Positions 46,028 to 56,571 are shown, counted from the first letter of the stretch. The stretch is 56,685 bases of DNA from Pseudomonas palleroniana (GCF_003031675.1 NZ_PYWX01000018.1:1-56685), one strand, 5' to 3'. A program made the numbers and translations. Notes: generated by a model from the letters alone, not told the origin.

Positions 46028-47089
46028 ATGCTCAATAACGATCGCCTGCTGGTGCAAATCCTGCTGCTGGTGCTGTTCGGTGCCAGCTTCTGGGTGATGG
46101 CGCCATTCTGGTCGGCGCTGTTCTGGGGCGCAGTGCTGGCGTTCGCCAGCTGGCCGCTGATGCGTTTGCTCACCCGCTGGCTGGGGGGGCGCGAGTCCCT
46201 GGCTGCCGGCATCCTGACCCTGTGCTGGATGCTGTTGGTGGCGGTGCCGCTGGTGTGGCTGGGCTTCAACCTGGCCGATCATGTGCGTGATGCGGTGGGC
46301 CTGATCAAGGATATCCAGGTCGACGGCCTGCCGGCAGCACCCGCTTGGCTGAACTCAATCCCCTTTGTCGGCGAGCGCCTGGTGGCGACCTGGGACAGCA
46401 TCGACCAGCAGGGCGCGGCGCTGATGGTCAGCATCAAGCCTTATCTGGGCCAGGTCGGCAATTGGCTGCTGGCGCGCAGCGCGCAGATCGGCGGCGGCAT
46501 CCTTGAGTTGACCCTCAGCCTGGTGTTCGTGTTCTTCTTCTACCGGGATGGGCCTCGGCTGGCGGTGTTTGTGCACCGTCTGCTGGAGCGTTTGATCGGC
46601 GAGCGGGCCGGTTACTACATCGAACTGGTGGCAGGCACCGTACAACGGGTGGTCAATGGCGTGATCGGCACCGCAGCGGCTCAAGCCTTGCTGGCACTGA
46701 TCGGTTTCCTCATCGCCGGCGTGCCTGGCGCGCTGGTGCTGGGCATCGTCACGTTCCTGCTCAGCCTGATTCCCATGGGGCCACCGCTGGTGTGGATTCC
46801 GGCGACCGCCTGGCTGGCCTGGAAAGGGGATTACACCTACGCGGTGTTCCTCGGGGTGTGGGGCACGTTCATCATCAGCGGCGTGGACAACGTGCTCAAG
46901 CCGTACCTGATCAGTCGAGGCGGCAACCTGCCATTGGTGATTGTGCTGCTGGGGGTGTTCGGCGGCTTGATTGCGTTTGGTTTCATCGGCCTGTTTATCG
47001 GCCCGACCTTGCTGGCGGTGGCCTACAGCCTGCTGACGGATTGGAGTGCGACCCAGGCGCAGGGGCGTCGCGAAGACAACCCCCGTTAA
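46028..47089 (+). CDS. AI-2E/PerM family transporter
   Basis: 353 aa. About eight hydrophobic helices: two at the start (LLVQILLLVLFGASFWVMAP), one near 70-90, then a periplasmic part, and a cluster from residue 150 on, with VFVFFFYRDGPRLAVFVHRL, GVPGALVLGIVTFLLSLIPM and GPPLVWIPATAWLAWKGDYT. Members export autoinducer-2 (TqsA) or act as Na+/H+ antiporters, so the substrate is open. The stop overlaps the stop of the converging kinase gene by 4 bases. Confidence 0.9.
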   Translation: MLNNDRLLVQILLLVLFGASFWVMAPFWSALFWGAVLAFASWPLMRLLTRWLGGRESLAAGILTLCWMLLVAVPLVWLGFNLADHVRDAVGLIKDIQVDGLPAAPAWLNSIPFVGERLVATWDSIDQQGAALMVSIKPYLGQVGNWLLARSAQIGGGILELTLSLVFVFFFYRDGPRLAVFVHRLLERLIGERAGYYIELVAGTVQRVVNGVIGTAAAQALLALIGFLIAGVPGALVLGIVTFLLSLIPMGPPLVWIPATAWLAWKGDYTYAVFLGVWGTFIISGVDNVLKPYLISRGGNLPLVIVLLGVFGGLIAFGFIGLFIGPTLLAVAYSLLTDWSATQAQGRREDNPR

Positions 47090-48120
47090 ATCCTCGGCAA
47101 CCACATCACGGCGGTCAAGCCACCGCCTGGCGTGTCTTCCAGGCTGAGGTGGCCGCCGAGACGCTCCACCGCTTCCTTGGCAATCGTCATGCCCAGGCCG
47201 ACCCCGCCGGAGTTGCGGTTGCGCGAGCCCTCCAGGCGAAAGAACGGTTCGAAGACCGCCTCGCGCTTGTCGGCAGCAATCCCGGGGCCGTGGTCGATCA
47301 CACGGATCACCAGGGCCTCGCGGCTGTCCGCCAACTCCACGCGTGCGGTGCCGGCATAGCGCAGGGCGTTGTCGATCAGGTTGTTCAGGCAAGAACGCAG
47401 GGCCATCGGCTGTACCTGCAACGGCGCACAGGTGCCGGCGAACTGCACGTCGGAGCCTTGGTCCTGGGCATTTTCGCTGAGGGATTCGACCAGCGCCTGT
47501 ACGTCGAGCCAGTGCCGGGTTTCGCTGGTGCGCTGTTCGTGCAGGTAGCTTAAGGTCGCGTCGAGCATGCCGATCATGTCGTCCAGGTCCTGGCGCATCT
47601 GACCTTGCAATTTGGTGTCTTCGATCTGCTCCAGGCGCAGCTTGAGGCGTGACAGCGGGGTACGCAGGTCGTGGGAGACCGCACCGAGCATGCGTGCGCG
47701 CTGGCTGACCTGCTCGCGGATGCGCTTTTGCATCATGTTGAAGGTCGATGCGGCCTGGCGTGCCTCTCGTGGCCCGGACTCGTTGAGAGGCGGGCTGTCG
47801 AGGTCGACACTCAAGCGCTCAGCCGCCGCACTCAGGCGCTGGATCGGCCGGCTCAGCAGCTTCGCGCCATACCAGGCGGCGATGATCAGCGAGATGAACT
47901 GGAAGGTCAGCGGCACCACCGGGCCGCCGAACCAGGGGCGATGGTGCTTGCGCAGGGGCTTCATCGTACCGTCCGGCTGCTCGACGAAGGTCTCCTGGGG
48001 CGGCGGTGGCGGCGGGCCGTAGTGGTGAAACCAAAAGAACGCCAGCACGTGCGCCAACACAATAGCCACCAGCAATACACCGAACAACCTGCCGAACAAC
48101 GTATTGAAGGTGGCACGCAT
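47086..48120 (-). CDS. EnvZ-type sensor histidine kinase
   Basis: 344 aa. Two membrane helices (about 10-32 and 70-88) around a short periplasmic loop with a Pro run (YGPPPPPPQETF) and several His (KHHRPWFGG). Then HAMP, HisKA (GAVSHDLRTPLSRLK with the phospho-His) and HATPase (NLIDNALRYAGTA, DHGPGIAADKR, GVGLGMTIAKEAV). The His/Pro-rich loop could bind metal or protons, which is inference only. The start ATG at 48120 overlaps the response-regulator stop by one base (TGATG); a TTG just before was rejected. Confidence 0.93.
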   Translation of the reverse strand: MRATFNTLFGRLFGVLLVAIVLAHVLAFFWFHHYGPPPPPPQETFVEQPDGTMKPLRKHHRPWFGGPVVPLTFQFISLIIAAWYGAKLLSRPIQRLSAAAERLSVDLDSPPLNESGPREARQAASTFNMMQKRIREQVSQRARMLGAVSHDLRTPLSRLKLRLEQIEDTKLQGQMRQDLDDMIGMLDATLSYLHEQRTSETRHWLDVQALVESLSENAQDQGSDVQFAGTCAPLQVQPMALRSCLNNLIDNALRYAGTARVELADSREALVIRVIDHGPGIAADKREAVFEPFFRLEGSRNRNSGGVGLGMTIAKEAVERLGGHLSLEDTPGGGLTAVMWLPRI

Positions 48121-48884
48121 CAACCGATGTCCCGGGCGTCGAAAAGGTAGCCTTCGCCACGTACGGTTTTGATCAGTTGCGGGGCTTTCGGATCATCCCC
48201 GAGTTTTTGCCGCAGGCGCGAGACCAGCAAGTCGATGCTGCGATCGAAGGCTTCGATGGACCGGCCGCGGGCCGCGTCCAGCAATTGTTCGCGGCTGAGC
48301 ACCCGGCGCGGGCGTTCGATAAACACCCACAGCAGGCGGAACTCGGCGTTGGACAGTGGCACCACCAGGCCGTCGTCGGCCACCAGTTGGCGCAACACGC
48401 TGTTCAAGCGCCAGTTGTCGAAGCGGATATTGGCGCGTTGCTCGGTGCGGTCATCGCGTACACGGCGCAAAATGGTCTGGATGCGTGCCACCAGTTCACG
48501 CGGCTCGAACGGCTTGGCCATATAGTCGTCGGCGCCCAGTTCCAGGCCGATGATGCGGTCGGTCGGTTCGCAGCGGGCGGTGAGCATCAGGATCGGGATG
48601 TCCGATTCGGCGCGCAGCCAGCGGCACAGCGACAGGCCATCTTCGCCCGGCAGCATCAGGTCGAGCACCACCACGTCAAACGTTTCGGCTTGCATGGCCT
48701 GGCGCATGGCGCCGCCGTCGGTCACGCCGGTGGCGAGAATATTGAAGCGTGCCAGGTAGTCGATCAGCAGTTCACGAATCGGCACGTCATCATCGACGAT
48801 CAGCGCACGGGTGCTCCAGCGCTTGTCTTCGGCGATCACCGCGCCTTTTGGCTCTTCGTTTACAGAGACGGTAGGGGTATGCAT
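48120..48884 (-). CDS. OmpR-type response regulator
   Basis: About 254 aa. Receiver domain (ALIVDDDVPIRELLIDYLAR, phospho-Asp in VVVLDLMLPGEDG, Lys in DYMAKPFEPRE) and a winged-helix DNA-binding domain (VPLSNAEFRLLWVFIERPRR, SIDLLVSRLRQKLGDDP, TVRGEGYLF). There are four in-frame ATGs (48920, 48908, 48896, 48884) and none has a strong ribosome site; the shortest still leaves an unusual 25-residue N-terminal extension before the receiver. Pairs with the overlapping kinase gene. Targets cannot be read from the sequence. Confidence 0.92.
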   Translation of the reverse strand: MHTPTVSVNEEPKGAVIAEDKRWSTRALIVDDDVPIRELLIDYLARFNILATGVTDGGAMRQAMQAETFDVVVLDLMLPGEDGLSLCRWLRAESDIPILMLTARCEPTDRIIGLELGADDYMAKPFEPRELVARIQTILRRVRDDRTEQRANIRFDNWRLNSVLRQLVADDGLVVPLSNAEFRLLWVFIERPRRVLSREQLLDAARGRSIEAFDRSIDLLVSRLRQKLGDDPKAPQLIKTVRGEGYLFDARDIG

Positions 48885-49144
48885 AGGTGCGATCATCTGC
48901 CTGGTCATTGCTGTCAGCATAGGCGCCCAGCCCCATGGCTGGAAGTGCTGGACGGGCGGTCATGTGCGCGAGGCTAGTCGTGGGGCGTGTAGGGCGCATG
49001 TCGGGAATGTATCGTGCTGGATACAATCACCCGAAACGCCGTGAAATGGACGGCTGAACAGTATTTACCGATCATCGGATCCCGCAACGGCGCTGCTTGC
49101 GCTACAATCCGCGCCGATTTCGACTTGCCTGAGAGCCCATTCCA

Positions 49145-49843
49145 ATGTCCGCCTGCCAGACTCCTATCATCGTCGCCCTGGATTACCCCACTCGTGACGC
49201 CGCACTGAAGCTGGCTGACCAGTTGGACCCCAAGCTTTGCCGGGTCAAGGTCGGCAAGGAACTGTTCACCAGTTGCGCGGCGGAAATCGTCGGCACACTG
49301 CGTGACAAAGGCTTCGAAGTATTCCTCGACCTGAAATTCCACGATATTCCCAACACCACCGCGATGGCCGTCAAAGCCGCTGCGGAAATGGGCGTATGGA
49401 TGGTCAATGTGCACTGCTCCGGTGGCCTGCGCATGATGACGGCCTGCCGTGAAGTGTTGGAGCAGCGCAGTGGTCCCAAGCCGCTGTTGATCGGTGTGAC
49501 CGTGCTGACCAGCATGGAGCGCGAGGATCTGGCCGGCATCGGCCTGGATATCGAGCCTCAGGAGCAGGTGCTGCGCCTGGCCGCCCTGGCGCAGAAGGCC
49601 GGCCTGGACGGCCTGGTCTGTTCGGCGCTGGAAGCCCAGGCCCTGAAGACCGCGCACCCATCGCTGCAACTGGTCACTCCGGGCATTCGCCCGGCGGGCA
49701 GTGCCCAGGATGACCAGCGCCGTATCCTGACCCCGCGCCAGGCTCTGGATGCGGGCTCCGATTACCTGGTGATTGGTCGCCCGATCAGCCAGGCGGCTGA
49801 TCCGGCGAAGGCGTTGGCGGCGGTGGTTGCCGAAATCGCCTGA
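49145..49843 (+). CDS. pyrF: Orotidine 5'-phosphate decarboxylase
   Basis: 232 aa. Final step of UMP synthesis, cytoplasmic dimer. Catalytic DxKxxD in [12 protein letters not shown] (Asp62, Lys64, Asp67), the N-terminal [20 protein letters not shown], and phosphate-binding [14 protein letters not shown] and [12 protein letters not shown]. Length is typical. The first codon ATG at 49145 fits the family. Confidence 0.97.
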   Translation: MSACQTPIIVALDYPTRDAALKLADQLDPKLCRVKVGKELFTSCAAEIVGTLRDKGFEVFLDLKFHDIPNTTAMAVKAAAEMGVWMVNVHCSGGLRMMTACREVLEQRSGPKPLLIGVTVLTSMEREDLAGIGLDIEPQEQVLRLAALAQKAGLDGLVCSALEAQALKTAHPSLQLVTPGIRPAGSAQDDQRRILTPRQALDAGSDYLVIGRPISQAADPAKALAAVVAEIA

Positions 49844-49850
49844 TACATCC

Positions 49851-49880
49851 GTGTAGGAGCGAGTCAGCTCGCTCCTACAC
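49851..49880. repeat. 13-bp perfect hairpin (REP-like) over the oxidoreductase stop codon
   Basis: GTGTAGGAGCGAG-TCAG-CTCGCTCCTACAC. The stop codon of the minus-strand oxidoreductase (49875-49877) is inside the right arm. The hairpin lies between convergent genes and has no T-run, so it is more like a single REP/BoxC-type palindrome than a classic terminator. Confidence 0.75.
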
Positions 49881-50879
49881 CTTCAGTACCAACTTCCCAA
49901 AGTTCTCGCCATTGAACAGCTTCATCAGCGTCTCCGGGAACGTCTCCAGCCCCTCTACGATGTCCTCCTTGCTCTTGAGCTTGCCTTGGGCCATCCAGCC
50001 GCCCATCTCTTGCCCGGCGGCGGCAAAATTGGCCGCGTGATCCATCACTACAAAGCCCTCCATGCGCGCACGATTGACCAGCAATGACAGGTAGTTGGCC
50101 GGACCCTTCACCGCTTCCTTGTTGTTGTACTGGCTGATTGCACCGCAAATCACCACGCGTGCCCTCAAGGCCAGGCGGCTGAGCACCGCGTCGAGAATGT
50201 CGCCGCCGACGTTATCAAAATACACATCCACCCCGTTGGGGCACTCGCGCTTGAGCGCTGCGGGGACGTCTTCGTTTTTGTAGTCGATGGCCGCGTCGAA
50301 ACCCAGCTCATCCACCAGGAATTTGCACTTGTCGGCACCGCCGGCGATACCCACCACGCGACAGCCTTTGAGCTTGGCGATCTGCCCGGCAATGCTGCCC
50401 ACCGCACCGGCCGCGCCGGAGATCACCACGGTTTCGCCGGCCTTGGGCGCGCCAGTGTCGAGCAAGGCGAAGTAGGCGGTCATGCCGGTCATGCCCAGGG
50501 CCGACAGGTAACGGGGCAGGGGAGCCAGTTTCGGATCGACTTTGTAGAAACCACGCGGTTCTCCCAGGAAGTAATCCTGCACCCCCAGCGCGCCATTCAC
50601 GTAGTCCCCCACCGCAAACTTTGGATTGTTCGACGCAATCACCTTGCCCACGCCCAGCGCTCGCATCACTTCGCCGATTCCCACAGGTGGAATGTAGGAC
50701 TTGCCTTCGTTCATCCAGCCACGCATCGCCGGGTCCAGGGACAGGTATTCATTGTGCACCAGCACTTGCCCCTCTCCAGGCGTGCCCACCGGCACTTGCT
50801 GGTAGGTAAAAGTGTCCCGCGTGGCGGCGCCGACCGGACGTTTGGCGAGCAGGAATTGGCGATTAGTCAGGGCAGTCAT
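49875..50879 (-). CDS. NADP-dependent oxidoreductase, MDR (CurA-like) family
   Basis: 334 aa medium-chain reductase without zinc-binding residues, of the leukotriene-B4 dehydrogenase/CurA group that reduces alpha,beta-unsaturated ketones or aldehydes. Nucleotide site VVISGAAGAVGSIAGQIAKL and GIAGG; conserved YLSALGMTGMTAYFALLDTG and YFDNVGGDILDAVL. The N-terminus NRQFLLAKRPVGAATRDTF is typical. Substrate unknown. A hairpin covers its stop codon. Confidence 0.9.
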   Translation of the reverse strand: MTALTNRQFLLAKRPVGAATRDTFTYQQVPVGTPGEGQVLVHNEYLSLDPAMRGWMNEGKSYIPPVGIGEVMRALGVGKVIASNNPKFAVGDYVNGALGVQDYFLGEPRGFYKVDPKLAPLPRYLSALGMTGMTAYFALLDTGAPKAGETVVISGAAGAVGSIAGQIAKLKGCRVVGIAGGADKCKFLVDELGFDAAIDYKNEDVPAALKRECPNGVDVYFDNVGGDILDAVLSRLALRARVVICGAISQYNNKEAVKGPANYLSLLVNRARMEGFVVMDHAANFAAAGQEMGGWMAQGKLKSKEDIVEGLETFPETLMKLFNGENFGKLVLKV

Positions 50880-51106
50880 GGCAAGGACTCTTTAGAAATG
50901 AACCTTGAGTGATAGACCCTCAATGGCCGGTGAGCAAGGTTGTCCGAGTGGCGCGAATGCACCGCGATAGGTTGGGTTGATAGTCAGGCTGGGGCAGTTA
51001 TCACTGGGATTCATGCAGCGCCAACCGGCCTTCTGATAGTGCTGACGCGCCGTACAGGCCGTTGGCTAGACTCGAACCACCGCCATTTCTTGCAAAGGAT
51101 ATTCCC

Positions 51107-51868
51107 ATGAGCATGACGTTTTCCGGCCAGGTCGCCCTGGTGACCGGCGCCGCCGCCGGTATTGGCCGCGCCACCGCACTGGCGTTCGCTGCCGAAGGCT
51201 TGAAAGTCGTGGTCGCGGACCTCGACGTCGACGGCGGTGAGGGCACCGTCGCGCTGATCCGCCAAGCCGGCGGCGAGGCATTGTTCGTGCGTTGCAACGT
51301 CACGCTGGAAACCGATGTGCAGCAGTTGATGGCACAGACCGTTGCCGCCTATGGCCGCCTGGATTATGCCTTCAACAACGCCGGGATCGAGATCGAGAAG
51401 GGCAAGCTGGCGGACGGCAGCCTGGATGAGTTCGACGCCATCATGGGGGTCAACGTCAAAGGTGTGTGGCTGTGCATGAAGTACCAATTGCCGCTGTTGC
51501 TGGCCCAGGGCGGTGGGGCGATCGTCAATACGGCCTCGGTCGCGGGGTTGGGGGCGGCGCCGAAGATGAGCATCTATGCCGCGTCCAAGCACGCGGTCAT
51601 CGGCCTGACCAAGTCGGCCGCCATCGAATATGCGAAAAAGAAAATCCGCGTCAACGCCGTGTGCCCGGCCGTTATCGATACCGATATGTTCCGCCGTGCC
51701 TACGAAGCGGACCCGCGTAAGGCGGAATTTGCCGCCGCCATGCATCCGGTCGGGCGCATTGGCAAGGTCGAGGAAATTGCCAGCGCGGTGTTATACCTGT
51801 GCAGCGATGGTGCGGCTTTCACCACGGGCCACGCGCTGGCGGTAGACGGTGGCGCGACGGCAATCTAG
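51107..51868 (+). CDS. Short-chain dehydrogenase/reductase
   Basis: 253 aa classical SDR. Cofactor motif VTGAAAGIGRATALAFAAEG, NNAG in YAFNNAGIEIEKG, catalytic Ser in NTASVAGLG and Tyr/Lys in YAASKHAVIGL, then NAVCPAVIDTDMFRR. An Asp after the second strand (VVVADLD) favours NAD(H) over NADP(H). The substrate is unknown. AAGGAT lies 6 nt before the ATG. Confidence 0.92.
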   Translation: MSMTFSGQVALVTGAAAGIGRATALAFAAEGLKVVVADLDVDGGEGTVALIRQAGGEALFVRCNVTLETDVQQLMAQTVAAYGRLDYAFNNAGIEIEKGKLADGSLDEFDAIMGVNVKGVWLCMKYQLPLLLAQGGGAIVNTASVAGLGAAPKMSIYAASKHAVIGLTKSAAIEYAKKKIRVNAVCPAVIDTDMFRRAYEADPRKAEFAAAMHPVGRIGKVEEIASAVLYLCSDGAAFTTGHALAVDGGATAI

Positions 51869-52071
51869 GAATCCATGCAGGCCGTTATTTGAAAAGGTTT
51901 GATGGGATGTGAGGTTTTTCCAGAGCTGGCAATTGGCCTTGGCTGAATGTGTGTCATAAGGTAAATAAGTCAATAAAATCAATACTTTAATAACAATGTA
52001 GAGCGGGGCGACAAGGGCTTCTGTGCTTAACTGTTTTGGGTTGAATAACAGACAGTTGAAGTGAGTGGCGC

Positions 52072-53484
52072 ATGGATTTAGGGATCGATCGACAAGCCCT
52101 TGTACCGGTGGTGCAGCAAATCGTCTGCGCGGTGACGCAATGGATTCGCACAAGTGGGATTACGCCCGGCACTCGACTGCCCTCTGTCCGGCAACTGGCG
52201 CTGGATAACCTGCTGAGCCAGTCCAGTGTGGTCGAGGCATTTGATCGGCTGGTGGCTCAGGGGCTGCTGGTCTCGAAGCAGGGCTCGGGGTTCGTCGTGG
52301 CCCAGCCTTCGGTCCTGCATGAAAACCACTGGTATGAAGGTGCGGAGCGGGGTTGGGGGGCTTATACCGATGGGCCGCTGGGTGAGTTGAAACTGGGATG
52401 TGGCTGGTTACCGGATGCCTGGCGCGAGAGCGATGACCTCATTTATGCGGTACGTGAAGTCAGCCGTACCGATACCCGTGGCCTGTTCAGTTACACCCCG
52501 CCCCTGGGGCTGCCGGCGCTGCGTGAACAACTGCTCAAACGCCTGACCCGGATCAAGGTCGCCACCAGCCTCGACCGTATCCTCACCACCGATGGCGCCA
52601 GCCATGCCCAGGACCTGCTCATACGTACCTTGCTGAAGGCGGGTGATACGGTGGTGGTCGAAACACCGGGGTATGGCAACCTCTATCGCCAGTTGGCGTT
52701 CCATGGCGTCACGCTGCTGGAGGTGCCGCGTACACAGGGTGGCCCGGATATCCCGGTGCTGGAAGCGCTGCTGCGCACCCATCGGCCCAAGTGCCTGTTC
52801 ATCCACAGCCTGTATCACAACCCTACCGGTACCAGCCTGTGCCGTGAGGTCGCCGAACGCTTGCTGCAATTGGCGCGCAACGACGATTTCCTGATCATCG
52901 AGGAAGACGTTTATGGCGACCTGCAGCACGCCAGCTGCACACGGCTTGCGGCGCTGCCCCATGATGACCGGGTGATCTACATTTCCAGTTTTTCCAAGAC
53001 CCTGAGCAGCGCCCTGCGGGTGGGCTACCTCAGTGCCAGTGCTTCTGTCATTGCACAATTGGCGAGCCTCAAGACCCTGACCGGCCTCGGTACTTCGCGT
53101 TTTGCTGAAACGGTGGTTGCCACGTTGCTGGCCAACGGCACGTACCGTAAGTGGGTGCAACGCCTGCGCAAGCGCCTGAATACACAGATGGCCTCGACCT
53201 TGCAGGTATTGGAAGACGAAGAATGGCAGGTGTTTGCCGTACCTTCCGGCGGTATGTTCCTGTGGGCACGCCCAGGCTGGGCGGATCATTCTCATCTGCA
53301 GGCCTGCGCACGACGGCTCGGTGTGCTTCTGTCGCCGGGAGCGTTGTTCAACCCGGGCGGTGAACACAGTGACTGGCTGCGCATCAATGTGGCCTATGCT
53401 GCTGATCAGCGGGCGTTGGCGCTGTTCCGCGCCATGGGGCCTGCCAGATCGACCTCGACCATCCTGAAAACGACGGGCATGTAG
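52072..53484 (+). CDS. MocR/PdxR-type regulator (GntR helix-turn-helix plus aminotransferase-like domain)
   Basis: 470 aa. N-terminal GntR winged helix (residues about 10-80: [40 protein letters not shown]) and a fold-type I aminotransferase-like domain with the PLP-binding Lys intact in [17 protein letters not shown]. Also [17 protein letters not shown] and [10 protein letters not shown]. MocR proteins use PLP as a sensor for amines or vitamin B6; the target genes are often adjacent. Here the upstream SDR gene points the same way, 203 bp apart, and the chemoreceptor follows, so no target stands out. Confidence 0.9.
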   Translation: MDLGIDRQALVPVVQQIVCAVTQWIRTSGITPGTRLPSVRQLALDNLLSQSSVVEAFDRLVAQGLLVSKQGSGFVVAQPSVLHENHWYEGAERGWGAYTDGPLGELKLGCGWLPDAWRESDDLIYAVREVSRTDTRGLFSYTPPLGLPALREQLLKRLTRIKVATSLDRILTTDGASHAQDLLIRTLLKAGDTVVVETPGYGNLYRQLAFHGVTLLEVPRTQGGPDIPVLEALLRTHRPKCLFIHSLYHNPTGTSLCREVAERLLQLARNDDFLIIEEDVYGDLQHASCTRLAALPHDDRVIYISSFSKTLSSALRVGYLSASASVIAQLASLKTLTGLGTSRFAETVVATLLANGTYRKWVQRLRKRLNTQMASTLQVLEDEEWQVFAVPSGGMFLWARPGWADHSHLQACARRLGVLLSPGALFNPGGEHSDWLRINVAYAADQRALALFRAMGPARSTSTILKTTGM

Positions 53485-53597
53485 CTTTTTGCCATTATTC
53501 CGACGCCAGCATCTTGTGTCGTTGGCGTGTGGTTGCGAATCTCGCTGCATGGAAACCACGCTTGATGGCATCTGCCATTGCAAGAGGATCAAGTGCA

Positions 53598-55565
53598 ATG
53601 ATTTCGGCCGTGCAACGACGTTTCGCCAACCTCGGTATGGCAAAAAAACTGGGCCTGGGTTTCGCCTTGGTGCTACTGCTGACGGCCGTCGTGGCGGCCA
53701 TTGGTGTGTGGTCCCTGCAAACGGTTGGTCAGCGCTTCGAGGGCCTCAAGGCGATGTCTTCGCTCAATAGCGGCTTGTTCAAGGTGCGCCTGATCGAGCA
53801 GGACTACGCCCTGCACGCCGACCCCAAGGCCGTCGACGCCTTGCATGAAAGTGTCGATGCCCTGGCGGCCCAGGCCGCCGCCCTCAAAGCTGGGTCCGCC
53901 GCCAATGTGCCGGTGATGACCGAGGTCGAGCAGGCGCTGGCGGCCTATCGCAAGGCGTTCGACGAATTTGTCGAGCTGACCCAGGCCAAGGACTTGGCCC
54001 TGGAAATGGCCACTTGGTCGGTCTCCAGCGTGGCCAACAACCTTGACGTGTTGCAGTCGGGGCTGGCGGATGACGGTACTTATGGCCTCAAGGAAAGCCA
54101 AGGCAAGGAAGGCGCGGAGTTTATCGAGCAGGCGGGTCAGGTCGGCCAGGTGTCCAGGCTGATGTTGCAAGCCATGAACGAAGCGCGCGTACGCCTGGAC
54201 CAGAGCCGCAAGGCCGAGGCCGATGATGCCGAGCAGGGCAAGATCGAGCAGGCGGACCAGGCCCTGGCCCAGGTCGAACAACTGAAAACCTCGGTCAAGG
54301 ATGCGGGTTACCAGACCGTACTCAATGAAGTGTCCGGGCATATTGCCGCGTTCAGCGAAAAGCTCGGCGAGTACACGGGCCTGCTGGCTCAGGAAAAACA
54401 GGTCTATAAGCAGTTGCATGACCGGGCCGAGCAAGTGGTCAGCCGGGTCAACCAGGCCTATGCCGCCGAAGACCAGTCGATGCAGGAGCAACTCAAGAAA
54501 AGCGCAATGCTGATTATCGGATCGTCAGCCCTGGCGTTGTTGGTGGGCTTGATTGCGGCCTGGGTCATCACGCGGCTGATTGTGGCTCCGCTGCGCAGCG
54601 TGATAGCCGTGGCCCAGCAGATTGCCGCAGGCGATCTGAGCGGGCGCATGGAGGTCAGTCGCCGTGATGAAATGGGCCAGCTGATGCAAGCCATGCAGCA
54701 GATGGGCAGCGGCTTGAGCCATATGGTCAGTGGCCTGCAGGCGGGCATCGAACAGTTGGCCAGCTCGGCGCATTCGCTGTCCAGCGTGACGGAGCAGACC
54801 AACGTCGAAGTCAGCAGTCAGAAGGAGGAAACCGAGCAGGTGGCCACGGCGATGAACCAGATGACGGCCACGGTGCACGATGTGGCGCGCAACGCCGAAG
54901 AGGCGGCTCAAGCCGCGCAGACGGCGGATGACAAGGTCGACAGCGGTCAGCAGGTGGTTCGCCAGAGCTTGCAGCGTATCGAGTCGCTCGCCGCCTCCAG
55001 CAACAGTGCCAGCGCCAGCATCGAAAGCCTGAGCGCGGAAATCCAGAATATCGGCACCGTATTGAGTGTGATCAAAAGCGTCGCCGAGCAAACCAATCTG
55101 CTTGCTCTCAACGCTGCCATCGAAGCGGCCCGCGCGGGTGAGCAAGGCCGTGGTTTTGCGGTGGTGGCCGATGAAGTGCGGGCGCTGGCCAAGCGCACGC
55201 AGCAATCGACTGAGGAAATCGAGCGGCTGGTCAGCACCCTGCGCCACGCGGCGCAGGCGTCGGTGCAGCAGATCCAGCAAAGTGGTGAGCTGGTGAAGCT
55301 GGCTGTCAGTGATGCCCTGGAAACCGAAAGTGCGCTGGGTAGTATCGCCGTAGCGGTGTCACTGATTCAGCAGATGAACCAGCAGATCGCCGCCGCCGCC
55401 GAGGAGCAGAGCTCTGTTGCTGAAGAGATCAACCGTAGCGTCACCAGCATCCGCGCCAGTGCCGATCAGTCGGCGCTGAGCATGCAGGGTAACGCGGCGT
55501 CGAGCATTGAGCTGGCGCAGCTGGGCGCGGAGCTCAAGGGGATGGTCGGGCATTTCCGCCTTTGA
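53598..55565 (+). CDS. Methyl-accepting chemotaxis protein with HBM-like sensor
   Basis: 655 aa. First membrane helix (residues about 18-38), a periplasmic sensor of about 255 helical residues, second helix (about 305-327: [20 protein letters not shown]), HAMP, and the signalling domain with the conserved hairpin [20 protein letters not shown] and [18 protein letters not shown]. The long all-helical sensor and the N-terminal [16 protein letters not shown] pattern resemble the helical bimodular (HBM) receptors such as McpS of P. putida, which senses TCA intermediates; the ligand here is inferred only at family level. The ATG at 53598 has AAGAGGATC upstream; an ATG at 53565 is possible. No C-terminal CheR-binding pentapeptide. 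Confidence 0.92.
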   Translation: MISAVQRRFANLGMAKKLGLGFALVLLLTAVVAAIGVWSLQTVGQRFEGLKAMSSLNSGLFKVRLIEQDYALHADPKAVDALHESVDALAAQAAALKAGSAANVPVMTEVEQALAAYRKAFDEFVELTQAKDLALEMATWSVSSVANNLDVLQSGLADDGTYGLKESQGKEGAEFIEQAGQVGQVSRLMLQAMNEARVRLDQSRKAEADDAEQGKIEQADQALAQVEQLKTSVKDAGYQTVLNEVSGHIAAFSEKLGEYTGLLAQEKQVYKQLHDRAEQVVSRVNQAYAAEDQSMQEQLKKSAMLIIGSSALALLVGLIAAWVITRLIVAPLRSVIAVAQQIAAGDLSGRMEVSRRDEMGQLMQAMQQMGSGLSHMVSGLQAGIEQLASSAHSLSSVTEQTNVEVSSQKEETEQVATAMNQMTATVHDVARNAEEAAQAAQTADDKVDSGQQVVRQSLQRIESLAASSNSASASIESLSAEIQNIGTVLSVIKSVAEQTNLLALNAAIEAARAGEQGRGFAVVADEVRALAKRTQQSTEEIERLVSTLRHAAQASVQQIQQSGELVKLAVSDALETESALGSIAVAVSLIQQMNQQIAAAAEEQSSVAEEINRSVTSIRASADQSALSMQGNAASSIELAQLGAELKGMVGHFRL

Positions 55566-55601
55566 TCGCAGCGCGAAGGCCGCGATCAAGGAGGAGGGCG
55601 A

Positions 55602-56414
55602 TCAGGCGTTGTTGGCGAGGAAGGTCAGCAGGGCTTCGTTGACGAAGTCCGGATTCTCCCGGGAAGAGATATGCCCGGCCTCCGGAATCAGGATCAGGTC
55701 GCAGCCGATCAGCCTGGCCATTTCCTGGGACTCGGCAAGGGGTCGGGGTTTGTCCTGCTCGCCGCACAGGATCAAGGTCGTGTCCGCGTCCAGCTTTGGC
55801 AGTTGGTCCAGCAGGTCGGCGCGACTGAAAATCTGCCGGCCCAGGGGCACGATGCTTTGCAGCAGGCGCTCTTTGGAAAAACCCTGCAGTGCCTGGCGAA
55901 AATCCTGATACAGCGCCGATTCCCGGTCGATACCCGGGCGGAAGAAGATCGGTGCGATCACATCGAGCAATGGCTCGGGAATGGCGCTGGCGTCTTCGAT
56001 CATCTTGAACAGCGAGAAATAATACTGGCGCGTGGCCTCGGGCTCTGCGCCCAGGTAGGTGTCCATCAGCATCAGGCTGTTGATCCGCTCAGGTGCGCTC
56101 AATGCCAGGCGCGCACCCCACATGCCGCCGACCGAGAGGCCCACCAGGTTGACCTGGGCAATGTCCAACTGGTCGAGCAGGGCCAGGGCCTGGCGCGCCA
56201 GGTCGTCCAGACTGCGGGTCTGGGCGGGCAACGGCCCCGATTCACCATGGCCCCACAGCTCGGGGACGATGACTCGGTACTGTTGCGACAGGGCCTCGAT
56301 CTGCGGCGCCCACATGTGGCGGTCCCACAGGTAACTGGAGCCCAGCAGGACGGCTGGGCCGGTGCCTTCGTCGAGATAGTGCAGCGGCTGTCCATCAATC
56401 ACAGCAACGGGCAT
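55602..56414 (-). CDS. Alpha/beta hydrolase
   Basis: 270 aa. Fold motifs: LLGSSYLWDRHMWAPQIEAL in the oxyanion region, nucleophile elbow VGLSVGGMWG, Asp in LCGEQDKPRPLAES and His in IPEAGHISSRENPDF. Resembles 3-oxoadipate enol-lactonase-like and haloalkane-type hydrolases, but no pathway genes flank it. Convergent with the chemoreceptor gene, with 36 bases between the stops. Confidence 0.9.
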   Translation of the reverse strand: MPVAVIDGQPLHYLDEGTGPAVLLGSSYLWDRHMWAPQIEALSQQYRVIVPELWGHGESGPLPAQTRSLDDLARQALALLDQLDIAQVNLVGLSVGGMWGARLALSAPERINSLMLMDTYLGAEPEATRQYYFSLFKMIEDASAIPEPLLDVIAPIFFRPGIDRESALYQDFRQALQGFSKERLLQSIVPLGRQIFSRADLLDQLPKLDADTTLILCGEQDKPRPLAESQEMARLIGCDLILIPEAGHISSRENPDFVNEALLTFLANNA

Positions 56415-56571
56415 AGCGGGCCTCTAACTTCATTGAGTGAGGGGGACTTTTTTACGCTAGTCGAGGGAAGGGGGATAGGTGCAAATTGATGGCACGTTGT
56501 GCTGGGCTTATGTAGTGAGCGGGCTTGCCCTAATGCCAGTCAGTTAAGCGATAGAGCGGACGATGGATAAC

